Positions 34,095 through 46,399 of a DNA stretch of 64,000 bases are shown piece by piece. Source of the DNA: Papilionanthe hookeriana x Papilionanthe teres (lineage: Eukaryota; Streptophyta; Magnoliopsida; Asparagales; Orchidaceae); the NCBI GenBank assembly GCA_022702705.1, contig CM040422.1, positions 39,331,270 to 39,395,269 on the forward strand. Reading direction: 5' to 3'. Both the position numbers and the translations under genes were made by a program. The first letter of the stretch is position 1. Each line of letters starts with the position of its first letter. The notes below the pieces were generated by a model. It made no database searches and had not been told where the DNA came from. It saw only the letters and a list, made by a program, of their open reading frames with translations.

Positions 34095-34837
34095 TTAATT
34101 GGAGCTAAATGTATAGTGCATACTGATCATTTTGCTATTAAATACTTAATGCAAAAGAAAGATGCAAAACTAAGACTGATTCGATGGATGTTTATAATGC
34201 AATAATTCAATTTTGAAATCGTTATTAGAAAAGGGGTCGATAATCAAATAGCTGATCATTTATTTAGACGTGAACAACCTAATTTGGATGTTTCTGAAAA
34301 GGAAATCACTGAAACTTTTCCTGATGAGCAATTATATAATATTATTAAAGGAAACTTATCGTGGTATGCTGATATTGTGAACTACATCGTTAGCAATATT
34401 TTACCACCTGATTTAACAATGCAACAGTAAAAAAAATTTAAGCATGATGCTAAATTTTATTTCTAGGACAATCCTTATCTGTACTAACAATGTAAAGATC
34501 TTATTATTAGGAGATGTGTGCCTTATGAAGAAATTGAAAAAATTATTCGAGAATGTCATGATTCTAAATTTAGAGGACATTTTGGAATTGATAGAACTTC
34601 ACATATGATTTTGTAATATGGATTTTATTGGCCTACACTATTCATAGATGTTTATAGATTTATCAAAACTTGTGATCGATGTCAGAGAATAGGCAATATA
34701 TCTAGATGAAATGAAATGCCTCAATATTTTACTTTGGAAGTTAAAAATTTTTATGCATGGGGATTAGATTTTATGGGACCATTTATGACTTCATTAGGAA
34801 ATATATATATATATATATATTGATTGATGTTGATTAT

Positions 34838-36319
34838 TTAGAGCCAAGAACTCCTTATGGTCTAAGTTTTTGCATGGGAAGTATCGTTCTAATATTCATC
34901 CTACTCAAGTACAATTGAAGAATGGGGATTCAAATCATCTGGAAGCAATTACCGAAAGTTAGAGAAGCAGCTGAACAACTTTTTGTATGGGAGCTTTGGG
35001 ATGGGCAAATTCATTTTTGGAGGGATAAGTGGATTTTTAATGAGTCTCTAATTGATCTTAATATTCATCATTCCATTCATCATCCCATTCAGAAAGTAGC
35101 TGATTGCTGGATCAATTCAGAATGGGATACTGCTAAGCTTAGTAGTTGTATTGATTCTACAACCCAAAAAAAGATTTTGAATATTCCTATTCAATCAGCC
35201 AAAAGAGATAAATTGGTCACAAAGATTCCACCTAATCAAAGCTTGTCTAATTTTCTATTTAGAGGTACCTGTTCTACTAATGATTGGGGGAAGAAGCTAT
35301 GGAATAAATTCTTAACATCTTCCATATCTTTTTTCTGTTGGAGATTTTTCAGGAAGTTTCTTCCAACAGATGACATTCTAAAACTTAAGGGAATTCGTGG
35401 ACCTTCGATTTGTCAATTTTGTCATGTTGATGAAGAATCCATTCCTCACGTATTTATAAGGTGCTTTGTTGTTCAAGAGGTATGGAAATCTGTTTTGGAT
35501 AATCTTGGGCTTTCTTCCAAATTTTTTTCATGGCTTAGTATTGAATTATGTTGGCAAGATTGGAAGGATTCTACTGATTATTACATTCCTCTTATTATCT
35601 TCTGGTTTATATGGATGGGAAGGAATGATGCTATTTTCAACAACAAGGATTGCTCTACCCAGCATATTATCAGGAATTGTTTAATTTATGCTCATAAGGC
35701 TAGACAAATAATTAATTCCCAGCAAATTCCTGTTATTAACAAGGTCAAGCTTATTATTTGGAGATTACCTATGGCTCCTTGGGTTAAAATAAATTCTGGT
35801 GGGAGTTTTTCTTCAATTGGTGCTGGAATTGGGGCTATTTGCAGGGATCATACTGGTAATTGTAATTGGTTTCTCTCTACTCCTGTTATGGCAGATAACA
35901 GCCTTGAAACTGATGTTATTGTTGCTTATTGGAGTCTCAAAGCTGCCTTTCTTCATAAGCATAATTATATTCATATGGAGATGGATTCATTCCTTTTAGT
36001 AAAGATGTTGTTGAATGAAGTTGCTGTTCCATGGCACATTCTTACTTGGGTCAATATGATCCTCAAGTTATCCTCCAAGCTAGTTGTTATATGGAGTCAT
36101 ATTCATAGAGGGGGAATCAACCTGCAAATTGGTTGGCCAAGAGAGCTTCTTCTAGGAAGGAAATAATTTGTAACTCAAGCTCTTCTTCAGAATTTTTATC
36201 TTCTTCTTTTTCTTTTTTTAGAACTCTTTTACATGGGGACTTATTAGCCATTCCTCATGTCAGATGTTTTAAGACCTCCATTATTCAATAAAAATATATA
36301 TATATTTGCCAAAAAAAAA
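34838..36319 (+). mobile_element. 5'-truncated LINE (L1-type) 3' fragment
   Basis: Inserted in the Athila integrase. It contains the C-terminal part of a LINE ORF2 and ends with a short 3' UTR, a TA-rich run and an A-tail (36311-36319) after an AATAAA-like signal (about 36287). The left edge is near 34838, but I could not see a clean target-site duplication. 5' truncation is normal for L1 insertions. Confidence 0.85.
34922..36166 (+). pseudogene. LINE ORF2 C-terminus: zinc-binding RVT and RNase H-like domains
   Basis: A 414-codon open frame, uninterrupted but lacking the RT core. It carries the plant LINE segment VREAAEQLFVWELWDG (about residues 13-28) and FWRDKWIF. The zinc-binding region of LINE RTs (zf-RVT: ICQFCHVDEESIPHVFIRC, about residues 163-181) follows, and then a plant-type RNase H-like domain (WVKINSGGSF...GAICRDHTGN, from about residue 287). 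In the latter the expected first Asp (INxDG) reads Gly, so catalysis is unlikely. The translation frame differs from the sequence just upstream (NSLWSKFLHGKY near 34850), so a frameshift lies near 34945. Confidence 0.85.
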
Positions 36320-37344
36320 TGTATCAAAATGGATTGAGGCAATATTTTTACCTAAGTGTGATGCTAAAAGTGTTTCAAGGTTTTTAATGAAAAATAATTT
36401 TACAAGATATGAAATGCCTAGAGTAATCATCACGGATGGAGGATCCCATTTTAAGAATAATTTGATTCAAAGATTTGTGGAAAAATATATTATTGTGCAT
36501 AGAATCTATACATCTTATCATCACCAAACTAATGGTTTAGCAGAGGTATCTAATAATGAATTAAACAAATTTTAGAGAAAGTCATTAATCCCAAGAATTG
36601 GTATGCTAGATTAGATACTGCTTTATGAGCATACATAACTGCTTATAAAACTCCTATAGGAATGTCCCCTTACAGATTAATCTTTGAAAATCTTGTCACT
36701 TGCTTGTTGAATTAGAGTATAAAGCATATTGGGTGATAAAGAAATTGATTTTTAATTTGAAAGATGCTGGCGAGAAAAGACTGTTGCAATTGAATGAATT
36801 GGAAGAAATCAGAAATGAATCATATGATAATGATAGAATATATAAGGAAAGAAGAAAAATATGGCATGATTAGAAGATCATCAAAATAGAATTTGAATCA
36901 GGATAAAAAGTTTTATTATACAATACAAGATTGAAATTATTTACTGGGAACTGATATCTAGATGGACAGGATCTTTCATTGTCATCAAAGTATATCAGTT
37001 TGGAGCTGTGATTATCGAAGACCCTAAACCTGGAAAAATATTTAATTTAATGGCTAAAGATTAAAACCATATTTTGAAGGCAATAAACCTAATTTTAAAG
37101 ATGTTTTAATGTTGGATCAACCTAAATAACAGAAAATTATGTCAGACTGACGACGTTAAACCAACTGCTTTGTGAGAGCCAACCCACAATTATTGAGTGT
37201 TTGCTTTGTTTTATATGTTATTTGTGTTTGTTTGTTACTTAATAAATTATTATTCTTCCTTAAATATCATTAATAACATTTAAGAAATGAATCAAATCAA
37301 AATTTGGAAAAAATTTGAACGAGGTGAAGTTTGGCGAAGTTTGA

Positions 37345-37400
37345 ATTAGCGCCGAACGGCACTGTTATCAGTTCTAGACTGCGTCGCTGTTCAGAAAATT
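37345..37400 (+). promoter_or_regulatory. LTR-like leader before ORF A (copy 1)
   Basis: Contains 'tagcgccgaacggcactgtt' (37348-37367), close to the LTR block 'tagcaccgaacgacactgta' (27869-27888) and the 3' LTR 'tagcactgaacgacactgtt'. It lies between the integrase end and ORF A. The role is unknown; a promoter-like or RNA-level function is inference. Confidence 0.55.
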
Positions 37401-37539
37401 GTTTCTCCTCTTTAAATCCAAGTTTAGGTGGTTCTAGGAGATAAATCCTCCATTATAACTCCCCTAGACGTAGAAACTGCCAAAACAACGAAGAGGAAGA
37501 CCCAAATTCTTGTCCAAATGGATTCTGACTCGATGGAAA

Positions 37540-38680
37540 CTCAAAGATTTATACAGTTCAACCATAGAAAGTTCGTAAGTTGGAGGCACAGTGTCTATTC
37601 AACAAAAATATCTTAAAAATGAGGTTAATTAATGAGTGAGGCTTTGTAAATCGAGTTACTAATTTTCCTATGATTAAAATTGATGTAATTATTGTTCAGA
37701 GACAATAGGAAGTATTGTGTTATACTACTACTGTCGTAGTTGTTCCAGTTGTGAAGGAGTTTTATGCAAATCTTCATGGAATCAACCAAGGATCAGTCTA
37801 TGTGTGAGGGAGGTTTGTCACATTTTCTCCTGCAAAAATTATTTATTTATACATGATTGAGAATGTGATAATCTGCCACCATCCAAATTTTGCCTCGATG
37901 AAGGACAATATGAAGGATATATGCAGATATCTGATAGATGAAAGTGATGAATGGGAGATAAGAGATAACAGGTATGTAAGTTTCTCGACCACACTGTTAA
38001 ATTTTATGTAAAAACACTTACATTATTTCATATGTGCAAAATTGCTCCCAACAATGAAAATCAGTAAGGTAACTAAGGAGTGTGTTATTCTAAATTATTG
38101 TATTCAAATGGGAATGCCTATTGATGTTGGTTCGATAATTGTTAAGTCTATTTTGGGATTGATCGTTCATGGATCAAAGTATGGGCTTGGAAATCCTTCC
38201 ACCATATTTCTCCTATGCAGTCAATCACAAGTGACATATGAGAACTGAGAAAGAGTTCTCCTACCTTGTAAGCCTATAGACCCAGAAGATGCATATAATA
38301 ACCAGGCAGTTGGTGATATGAATGACATGATCATCATTGAAGATCAACCATCCCAAAGGACAACACCTATTCCTCTTTATTTTCCTGAAAGTTCACGGAT
38401 CATCTTAAAGAAAATCAAGAAATTGGAGAAGGAAGTACAACATCTGATGAATGCAATCAACAATTTTTTTTATTTCTTTGATCATCTGGATTGGAGAATG
38501 AAGGAGTACTTTGATCAGTATGGATATCTTGAAAGAAGTTTGACATGATTGATGAGAAAAGAAGTTTGGATTGAAGAGGATTCTATTGAGGAATTTTTGT
38601 TTCGTCCATTCTACAATTTATTTGTTCATGCTCAATCACTTGGAGATCTTCGAGTTGATGATAGTTTTGAGGAAGAATGA
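37540..38680 (+). pseudogene. Athila copy 1 ORF A ('putative plant transposon protein' type)
   Basis: The first 3' ORF after pol. Collinear with copy 4 ORF A. It shows VVVPVVKEFYANLHGINQGS (about 37734-37793), LLPTMKISKVTKECVILNYC (about 38043-38102), IDVGSIIVKSILGLIVHG (about 38121-38174) and a C-terminal coiled-coil stretch RIILKKIKKLEKEVQHLMNA (about 38397-38456), followed by FFDHLDWRMKEY. These match the plant family listed in Pfam as Transposase_32, known downstream of pol in Athila elements. Function is not established. Stops at several sites, for example after 'QGSVYV' (about 37806). Confidence 0.75.
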
Positions 38681-39042
38681 AAACTTTATTATTGTATTTC
38701 TATGTTTGTGTATCAATATTCTTTGCTTTGCTTTGCTTTATTTGGCTTGAATTTTTTATTTGGACATTTTTGTTTGTTTAGTTTTCAGCGTTATTGTGCT
38801 GTGGTTGTGTGAGACGCTAAATTTAAGATTATATGGCTTGATGATGTATGATGTTTCGTATTATATGCATATGTATGACTCATGGATTTTATATATGAAA
38901 GTAATGTTATGTGTTGTTTGTGTTAAAAAAACTATCAATTGCTAAGGCTTTAGAGTGTTATTCAATGTTTAATTAGACTAATTAGACATCGGAGCGGGCT
39001 TGAAAAAATAAAAATTGTAAAAGAAAGTAGGAAGCCCAGTTT

Positions 39043-39160
39043 TATAACTAGCACCAAACGGCACTGCCACTAGCGCTGAACAATGCAAAAGTTAGAGAGT
39101 TTGGCCATTTCTGCAGAATAATGTGCCAAACGACACTACTGCTAGTGGGAGATTTTAGAC
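39043..39160 (+). promoter_or_regulatory. LTR-like leader before ORF B (copy 1)
   Basis: The block 'actagcaccaaacggcactg' to 'aataatgtgccaaacgacac' aligns with the 3' LTR at about 41798-41905 ('actagcactgaacgacactg' to 'aataatacgccgaatgacgc'), including 'actagcgctg' in the middle of both. Spacing is conserved within a few bases. It stands directly before the ATG of ORF B. Confidence 0.65.
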
Positions 39161-39162
39161 AA

Positions 39163-40087
39163 ATGGCTCCAAAAATGGCTAAGGGGAAGAGGAAATTTGA
39201 ATATGATGAAAGTAAATTTGTGAGTTTCAAAGCCTATTCATGTTTTAGTACGTTTCTTAGCAATAAGAAATGTATTCATGAGAGAGTCTTTGAAAATCCA
39301 GGAGGAATGCTTGAAGAACTGATTGCTAATAGTTAATGGGAGATTTTTTGTTATTTCACTGCTGATACAATGCTAGGTATTTTATGCTAATTTGTATTAT
39401 TCTGAGAGTGAATACATTCTGGTTAGAGGCTGGATTGTTGAATTCAACCCTTCCAGCATAAATGTATTTTATCAGTTAAGAGCACCTTTTTCTTGTGAAT
39501 ATGAAAATTTTCCTATTACAAATGAAGCATTGGATGTGATTATGAACTTTTTGACTGACATAAAAGGGGAATAGAATATTAAGAAAAGACTAAAATTTAA
39601 CTTCCCCTTTCTACTTTGAATCCTGTGTCGAAAGCCTGACATTATTTTCATTTATGCAAGATTTTTTCCTACCAACCATCACAGTGATGTTACTTTTGAT
39701 AGAGTTGTTCTGAATTATTGTATTCAAAACATGAAGAATATAAGTATTAGGGTTATTATTCATAAAAGTATTTTGACAAGCTAAAAAGAAGATAGTACAA
39801 GAGAACTACGACACCCCAGTCTGATTCATGCCATGTGCATCCAGTCAGGAGTACTAGTTGAAGATAATGATGAGGTAGTCCATCTACTGAAGCCCATTAA
39901 TAAACTAAATTTGAAAACTTGTGAAGCTCATGTAGCATGGAAATGGAAAAAGAAAGCTAATGAGCATTCTTCTGGTCAACATAGACCATCCACATCTAGG
40001 GAACCTACTCTACATGATGTGATGGATCAGTTGGAAAGGTTAAACACCAATAGAGGGAATAGAAGTAAGGAACAAGGTAAATTATGA
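39163..40087 (+). pseudogene. Athila copy 1 ORF B (paralogue of ORF A)
   Basis: Starts MAPKMAKGKRKFEYDESKF (39163), close to copy 4 ORF B (MAPRQKRRLEFDETGF). It continues with NVFYQLRAPF (about 39460) and NEALDVIMNFLTDIKG (39520-39570). The hallmark segment VVLNYCIQNMKNISIRVIIH (about 39706-39765) parallels ORF A's VILNYCIQMGMPIDVGSIIV. The C-terminus is basic with an SSGQHRPSTSREPTLHDVMD segment (about 39970-40030). Stops and frame changes break it, for example TAG at 39572. Function unknown. Confidence 0.7.
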
Positions 40088-41596
40088 TTATCAAGTGCGG
40101 TGCAGAGAATATGAGATAGCTTATCTTGACGCACATATGAGAATTTTCAGGGGAGACACTAGTGCTGTATTTCTTTCTTGCCCTGAGTATACTCCATATA
40201 AGCCTGAAGAACCTGATGATGGTGGAGCTCCTGCAGAAGATGAAGATTGGTAGTTTTTTTGTATTTCTTTTATTTTTCATTGAACTTAGTGATGTATTTG
40301 TGTTTGGTATTTGTTATGCACCTGAGACTCCTTATGATTTGTATCTGTGATGTTATATGTGTATTTTAATGTACTTGCCAAAGATTTTATTGTTGATTTG
40401 TGATGTATGTGATGTGATAGTAGAGTTTTTATGTGTTTGGATTACTAGTTTAAGTTGTGATAGTAACAGTTGGATGTTAATATTATATGCACTATTAAAT
40501 TTGTTTAAACTGCTTCTTTATAAACATTCAACCCATATTTTTGTATAGAAATTCTTCTAATATTTCAGGCCTACTGTTCTGCTTTATGAAGAAAAACCTA
40601 CTTAAACTCAAAAGGTATGAAAAGACTAGCATATTGAGTTATGAGTCATATATTTAGATCATTTCTTTCTTCCATGTTATTTATATTTAAAATTCTATGT
40701 TTAGGGGAAAGGAAAGAATTAACTATTAATTGTTCTCATTTAAAATTATTTTCAAAATTAAAAACATGATTTCCTGTAATACAACTCAATTTCAGATAAT
40801 TGTATTTTGATTTTATTTAATTATTTTATAAAGTTGAATGAATGTATTTGGTAAAGAAAAGTAATTTTGTAATGTAAGATATTTGGTATAAGAGAATAGG
40901 ACTATAGTCAACTATTCAAAGTAAGTAAAACTGTATGTTTGAAATATTAAGAATCTTACAATTTTATCTGATAGGAATGAATTGAGACTCTATGATGAAT
41001 CATTAATAAACTTAAGAAATTCCTTTAAGTTAATGAAATGTGGTAAGTTTTAAATTTAGGTTGAGAAGGGTGAAGTTCAAAATCATTAAAGGCTATCCAG
41101 ATACAGTAATCCTCATTAAAAAGAAAAAAAAAGAAAAGGAAAGAAAAGAAAGAAAAAGAAAAGAAAAGCAAAAATCAAAAGAAAACAAAAGAAAAAAGAT
41201 AAGTGAGGAGAAGCTTGAGGAGATGCCTAATAAAAAATTGGCTTCAATTGGACCTACCTAAAGGGAAAAACTTAATTACTTTCCTAAACTTATATGTATG
41301 GATTAGAATCTTTACAAGTAGTGTTCTCATAAACTTCTTTTCATGTAATCCTTTTTAGTTCCTTAATAGGACAATCTACATTCATTTTTGAAATGAATAG
41401 AAGACCAGAACTCTTAGACTTGATGACTAGATATTCTTACACCTGCAAAATTAACTTGAATTATTCAAAAATCTTTCTCAAAATTTTACTAATATACTTA
41501 TCTAAATCAAAATTATGGCATTCTAGAAAGAAAGTTCATTGCAGTAGATCATTATTTTATGTATTAACTAAAATTCCTTGAGGACTAGTAATAGTT
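40088..41596 (+). other. Athila copy 1 3' untranslated region
   Basis: No gene. It holds an A/G-rich tract (about 41118-41200) and a following block (about 41200-41290) that recurs in copy 4 (minus strand, about 54630-54720), including 'aagtgaggagaagcttga' in both. The 73-codon open stretch at 41040-41258 arises from the A/G tract. Confidence 0.6.
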
Positions 41597-41611
41597 AAGT
41601 TTGGGGGATCT
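41597..41611 (+). other. Polypurine tract, copy 1
   Basis: AAGTTTGGGGGATCT immediately precedes the 3' LTR start TGATCC. This is the plus-strand primer site. The same tract (AAGTTTGGGGGATTT) precedes the copy 4 LTR. Confidence 0.9.
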
Positions 41612-43195
41612 TGATCCACTGAAAATTTGATAGCTTTTTACTATTTCTTTTATACCTATTTCTGATGATATTTCACTTTAAAAAAAGGTATTTTTCATAA
41701 TTTCATGCAGATACAATGATGATAGGCCTTTGGAGCAAAATGAACTGAAAAGGAGCAAATTTGTAGTGAGAAAGGACAAAAGTGCATTTTATTAAACTAG
41801 CACTGAACGACACTGTTACTAGCGCTGGATAGCACAACTTTACAGAGAGTTACGATGTTTTGGCGGAATAATACGCCGAATGACGCTCCTACCAGTGTCG
41901 GACAGCGTCCTATCCCAAATTAAAGCTAGATTCAATGTATTTTCCAGATTTTAAAAAGTTGCTTGAGAAAACTCTTGGGAATTCAGTTTTTGCCGAATTT
42001 AAACTCTTTTGGAGCAAAATTTGAGAAGAGGGGGGAAGAAAGGAAGATAAGAGTTTAGAGTTTAGAGAGAGTTTCTTTCCACTTTGTGTACGAAGTTAGG
42101 TTCTGTATTTTTTCTTCTAAGGAGTGTGAGAGAAGAGAGAAAGTGAGAGATTTCTTCTTCCTTACTCATCTAAAGAGAGAATTGGGTGTTGTTGTGAAGA
42201 AAGAAGAAGAGTCAAAGGAATTCCTTGATATTTGCTTGGCGAAGAGTTTGAGATAATTTGTCTTTACTTTACTCTGTTTTTATTTCGTTGTTTATATATA
42301 TAAAATCCATGTTTTGTCATATTTTCCTCATGAGTCTTGAGTAGATTTCTTTGTCTAATTCCTTTTCATGTGATGTGTTGATGTTGTGAAATGGAATGAT
42401 GTGCCGATTTATTATGGAGAATTTTTAACAACCTTTTCAATTAGATCTTCATTTAATTTTTGATCTGGCTAATTGAATTGTTAAAACTTGTTGGGAAAAA
42501 TATGTTCCAAAAGGATTATGAGTTTCACAACAAAAGTGCAGGTCACATTCAATGTCCATGAATGAGAGATGTAGTTCATGGGGATTGAGTGCAAATACAT
42601 AGGGAAATATACTTTGATGGGCGTAGAATTAGAGATTTCAAAGTGACATGCTAAAATCCTTAATTTTGTCCTAGTGTTTAGAAACTGAAGCGAGAGTTAG
42701 CCTTAAGGTAAAGGGAAGTGGGAGCTCTTGACTGAGTAACAGTATCCTCCCAGCTTAACCACAGAGTTGGGGACTAAACTTTGGATTAGCCAATGTTCTT
42801 TATGCGCTAAAATATGGGTAAAGAATAGGAATGCTCCTATTTGGCATAATACATTTGTATCATTGATCTATGTCAGAATAATCATCACATTATGATTGGA
42901 AAGGAGGAAAATTATTTCTTGCAACTGTACTTTGTTATAAATTTAGTCATGTGTTAGATTAACTTGATAGAGTTTAGAATGTGCTTTAGTAGAAATAGTA
43001 ATTGAATTTGATTGTCTTCACTTTAAGAATTAAACAACTTGCAATTGTGTTGTGATTCAATTAGTGATTTTTGTGCTACGCCATAAAATTAAAACCTCCA
43101 CGTGGGATTGTTAACCAGGACTCCACTATAGCCCTGTATTACTTGAGCGATACGTATACTTGCTTTAATTGTGTGTCTCATTATCATCTAAATCA

Positions 43196-43231
<36 letters not shown>

Positions 43232-43271
43232 CTAAGTTCATTAATATTTGCAAATTTAAAAAGTCGCATCA
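41612..43271 (+). repeat. Athila copy 1, 3' LTR (1660 bp)
   Basis: Starts TGATCCACTGAAAATTTGAT, ends GTCGCATCA, followed by ATCCT. Matches the 5' LTR with scattered differences. A (TA)n tract of about 30 bases (43198-43227) sits near its end. Confidence 0.95.
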
Positions 43272-44635
43272 ATCCTTTGGTAGATACTTTGAATCTGGAC
43301 ATGATTTGAAGAGACACCAAAGCACCTTTTGAAGAATTATTAAAATGAAGACTTAATGATCAGAAAAAGAGAAGAGTTTTGAAATGAATATTTGGCGGGA
43401 GAAGTTGGAGAAAAGCTTGAAGTTGTTTAAGGAAAATAGGAATAAAGAGAGTCTTATTCTTACCATACATTATTTACTTTTCCACTTTACTTTATCATAG
43501 TTTGTATTAGAATATAGGAGAGTGAATCCTTAGAGTTGGGTGGCACCCCTAATGAGTTATTTAGTGGAAAGGAAAAGTTTCAGAGGAACTTCAAGAGTCT
43601 TCTGGAGAAGATTTTCAGATAAGTTTTTATCTTTGTTTTTATATTTGGTTTTAAACTAAGACTTGTTGTGTTTTCACTATGATTTATACATTCAAATCAA
43701 ATTGTGTTTGCGTTTTCTCCATGAGTTCTGAGTAGTTTTTATTATATTTTTTCTTTCAGATGATGAAGTAACTAAATTATGGAAGGAAGTTTTGTGAAGT
43801 ATAAATGTTCAATGTTGAAAAAGTTGTGATGATTCCACTACCTTGCACTTCATTTATCTTTTGACTTGGCCAATTAAGAAGTTAAAATTTGTTGTGAGAA
43901 CATGTAAGAACCAATGCAGTATTGTATTGATCAACAATTGGAGTGAATCACCTGAAATTGTATGAGTGAGAATTTTAGTCAATATAGTTGAGTGCAAATA
44001 AATAGGGTGATATGATTTTGATTGGGTGTAGAATTAGAGGACATCAGAGTGACAGGCTAAATCCCCCAATTTAGTTTGATGTTTTAAGTTTTTTTATGAG
44101 ATATTAGCACCCAGGTGGAGGGGAAAGAGGGAATTCTAGAGTGAGAGCTAGTATCTTCCCTACCTAACCAATCTACAAGATTTCAAAACCTCAAATTAAC
44201 TTATGTTCTTTATAGAACCAAGTAAGATTAAAGAATATAACTGCTCCTATTTCGCACAACACATTTAGATACTTCCACAATGAAATTCCATAATTATTAC
44301 TAATTTATTGAAAGAGGAAAAAGATATTTTATTCTCATTTGCTTTCATATCATTTAATAGTCTTGTTAATTTTAGTTGCTTACTTTACTTTTTCTAAAAA
44401 AACATTTAGAAAAAAGAATTTAAACTTTTTAATTATAAAATACAACTTGCCAAATCATTTTAAAAAGTAAAAGTTGTTTTTCTGCTTTCTTTCAATTTTT
44501 AGAAATTTCCCTGAGGGTTCGATATCTCAGGCCTTAATCAGAAAGTCATATATTACTTGATATACGATACGTATACTTGTGTAGAATCGCATATTAAAAA
44601 TAATTAAAGGTAATCTCTAATTTGCTTTGGAATCA
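43272..44635 (+). repeat. Athila copy 2, 5' LTR, second part
   Basis: Continues the LTR interrupted at 27684; the ATCCT at 43272-43276 is the second copy of the target duplication. Contains the LTR landmarks 'gtgcaaataaatagg' (about 43992) and 'tgctcctatttcgcacaac' (about 44243). Ends near 'tttggaatca' (44635) before the first PBS-like site. Confidence 0.8.
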
Positions 44636-44641
44636 AGTTTT

Positions 44642-44748
44642 TGGTGTCATTGTAAAGAAAGAGATATTATCCTTGAGAAGTAATATAAAGTGTAAAACGT
44701 AAGCTTAAATATTCGGGGATCATGTTTTTTAACAGCTATTGCCGAGGA
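44642..44748 (+). other. Doubled PBS-like sites, copy 2
   Basis: A first degenerate tRNA-Asp-type site, tggtgtcattgtaaagaa (44642), follows 'aatcaagttt'. A second, 'cagctattgccgagga' (44733-44748), follows 'cggggatcatgttttt'. The same doublet at a similar spacing exists in copy 3 (49570 and 49652), so it is probably a trait of this subfamily. Confidence 0.5.
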
Positions 44749-44851
44749 AATTAATTACAATATTTTTTAAAGAAAATTTAAGAAAAACCAAATTATTACT
44801 TTTTCCTTACTTTTGTTAGTGTCTTTTATTTTTTTTGCTTTATAATTGTGT

Positions 44852-46320
44852 ATGCGTAGTTACGGTTGTGAAGGACTTGTGCCTTACGATTCTGAATTTG
44901 AAAGAACTATAAGAGAAATCAGAAAAATAAAAAATACAGAAAAAGATAAAAATATTCAAGAAATGGAGAATCAAAATGTTGAAATCCATCAATAATTCGG
45001 ACATATAAGAGATTATTCTAACCCCATAGTAGATGAACTTAATTGTAATATTCAAATTCATTTTAACTTAAACCTTTTATTATCTAGTTCGTATCTAATA
45101 ATCAGTATAGGGGAGCACCAACTGAAGATCCTAATTTACATCTTGCTAATTTTCAAGAATTGCCTGCTACCTTTAAATATGATGGTGTTTCGGACGATTC
45201 TATTAGCTTAAATTTTTTCCTTTCTCACTGAGGCATAAGACTATGATATGATTAAATTTGATAGAACCTAGATCTATCAGAACTTAGGGTGATTTAGCGC
45301 AAAAATTCCTTGTTAAATAATATTACTTTTTTTGTCAGTTTGAAGGGGAATCTATTTATGAAGAATGGGAACGTTCTAAAAAATCTCCTAAGAAAGTGTC
45401 CACATAATTCAATACGAGATTGGTTAATAATTCAAACCTTTTACAATGGATTAGCTAGATCTCTTTGATCTATTATCGTTGCCGCTACTAGTGGTTCATT
45501 GATGTCTTAACAATTTTTTGACGCTTATGCTTTAAGTGAAGAAATGACTACTAATAATTTTCAATGGCCTTCTAAAAGGTTAAATCCTAAAAAGGTGGCC
45601 AATATTCTTAAAAATGATGCTTTTGCAATGCTAGCAAATTAAGTTGCTGCAATTTAAAGAAAGATTGACAAGCTTGGAATGAATTTTTCTCTGTCAATTT
45701 CCATGATTGAAGAAAATTCATTAGGCCAAATGGTTGATTCTCAAACATCATTAGAAACTTAAAAAGCCATAAATAGGCCTAATAACTAATATTCGAATTA
45801 TTATAACCTAGGTTTGAAGAACCATCCAAACTTCATCTGGAACAACAATAATCAATGTGGAAGTAATCAACAATGAGGGAACAATCAAGTAAACCCATTG
45901 AGGAACTGTAATAACCAAGGGAATAATAATTATAGACCAACCTATCCTCCAGATTTTAATAATGCTTCACAATCTAAGGAGAAGAAGTTGTCTATAGATG
46001 AAGTGGTGTTACAAATGGGAAATCAATTGCAAAGTCAAGAAGCTATAATCAGAAATATTGAGATTCAATTGGGACAGATTGCCAATTCATTAAGTAATAG
46101 ATCCCAAGGAACACTTCCTAGTAATACAAAATTGAATCCAAAAGACAAGAATAAAGAGCAAGTAAAAGCTATTCAGTTGAGAAGTGGAAGAGAGTTGGAA
46201 GGTAGAGTTCAAAAAGTGATTGAAGTAGATAAAGAAGAGATTGAAGAACCAAAAGAGGACGCTCCGAAAGGAAAGACCTATTTCATCACATAAGATTGAT
46301 TTAGAAAAGCCACCACCTCC
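44852..46320 (+). pseudogene. Athila copy 2 gag
   Basis: Starts MRSYGCEGLVPYDSEFERT (44852), parallel to the gag start of copy 1. The capsid part is strongly decayed with frameshifts (45060-45700). The C-terminal frame (45898-46290) is open and Asn/Gln-rich with SIDEVVLQMGNQLQSQEAI, IEIQLGQIANSLSNRSQGTL and EQVKAIQLRSGRELEGRV, typical of Athila gag ends. Confidence 0.8.
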
Positions 46321-46399
46321 ATTTCCTCGGAGACTTCGACAACAAAAGTTGGATAAGCAACTTTCAAAGTTTTGGAAATATTTAAGAAGCTTACAATGA

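Larger units (their letters stand above)
33061..34270 (+). pseudogene. Athila copy 1 RNase H, split by a MITE
   Basis: The N-terminal part before 33227 matches the copy 4 segment CDASDYAIGAVLSQR, with a stop at 33094-33096. The C-terminal part resumes at 34098 (CIVHTDHFAIKYLMQKKDAK, VDNQIADHLFRRE to 34275). The 867-bp insertion between them has TTA duplications, and removing it restores collinearity at the codon level. Dead by insertion, stops and a frameshift near 33108. Confidence 0.85.
34271..37128 (+). pseudogene. Athila copy 1 integrase, split by a LINE fragment
   Basis: The N-terminal zinc-finger region has HDSKFRGHFGIDRTSHM and CDRCQRIG (about 34555-34690). The core begins WGLDFMGPFMTS (34758-34793) and is interrupted near 34837. 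It resumes after the LINE poly-A at 36320 with VSKWIEAIFLP, then VIITDGGSHF (second Asp present, about 36424-36453) and HHQTNGLAEVS (Glu present, about 36520-36553). The C-terminal part is stop-ridden to about 37128. Confidence 0.85.
27685..43271 (+). mobile_element. Athila-like retrotransposon copy 1, full length
   Basis: Two LTRs (27685-29325 and 41612-43271) flank PBS, gag, protease, RT, RNase H, integrase, two 3' ORFs (A and B) and a polypurine tract. The 5-bp duplication ATCCT stands at 27680-27684 and 43272-43276. The PBS matches plant tRNA-Asp, as known for Athila. Two later insertions lie inside: a MITE (33228-34094) in RNase H and a LINE fragment (about 34838-36319) in integrase. Many stop codons; the copy is dead. 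Confidence 0.95.

Noticed and set aside
38760..38945. Hydrophobic short frame after ORF A that could pass for an env-like membrane segment
   Set aside because: Lies after the stop of ORF A in AT-rich, TTT-rich sequence; the similar stretch in copy 4 is not aligned at the protein level.
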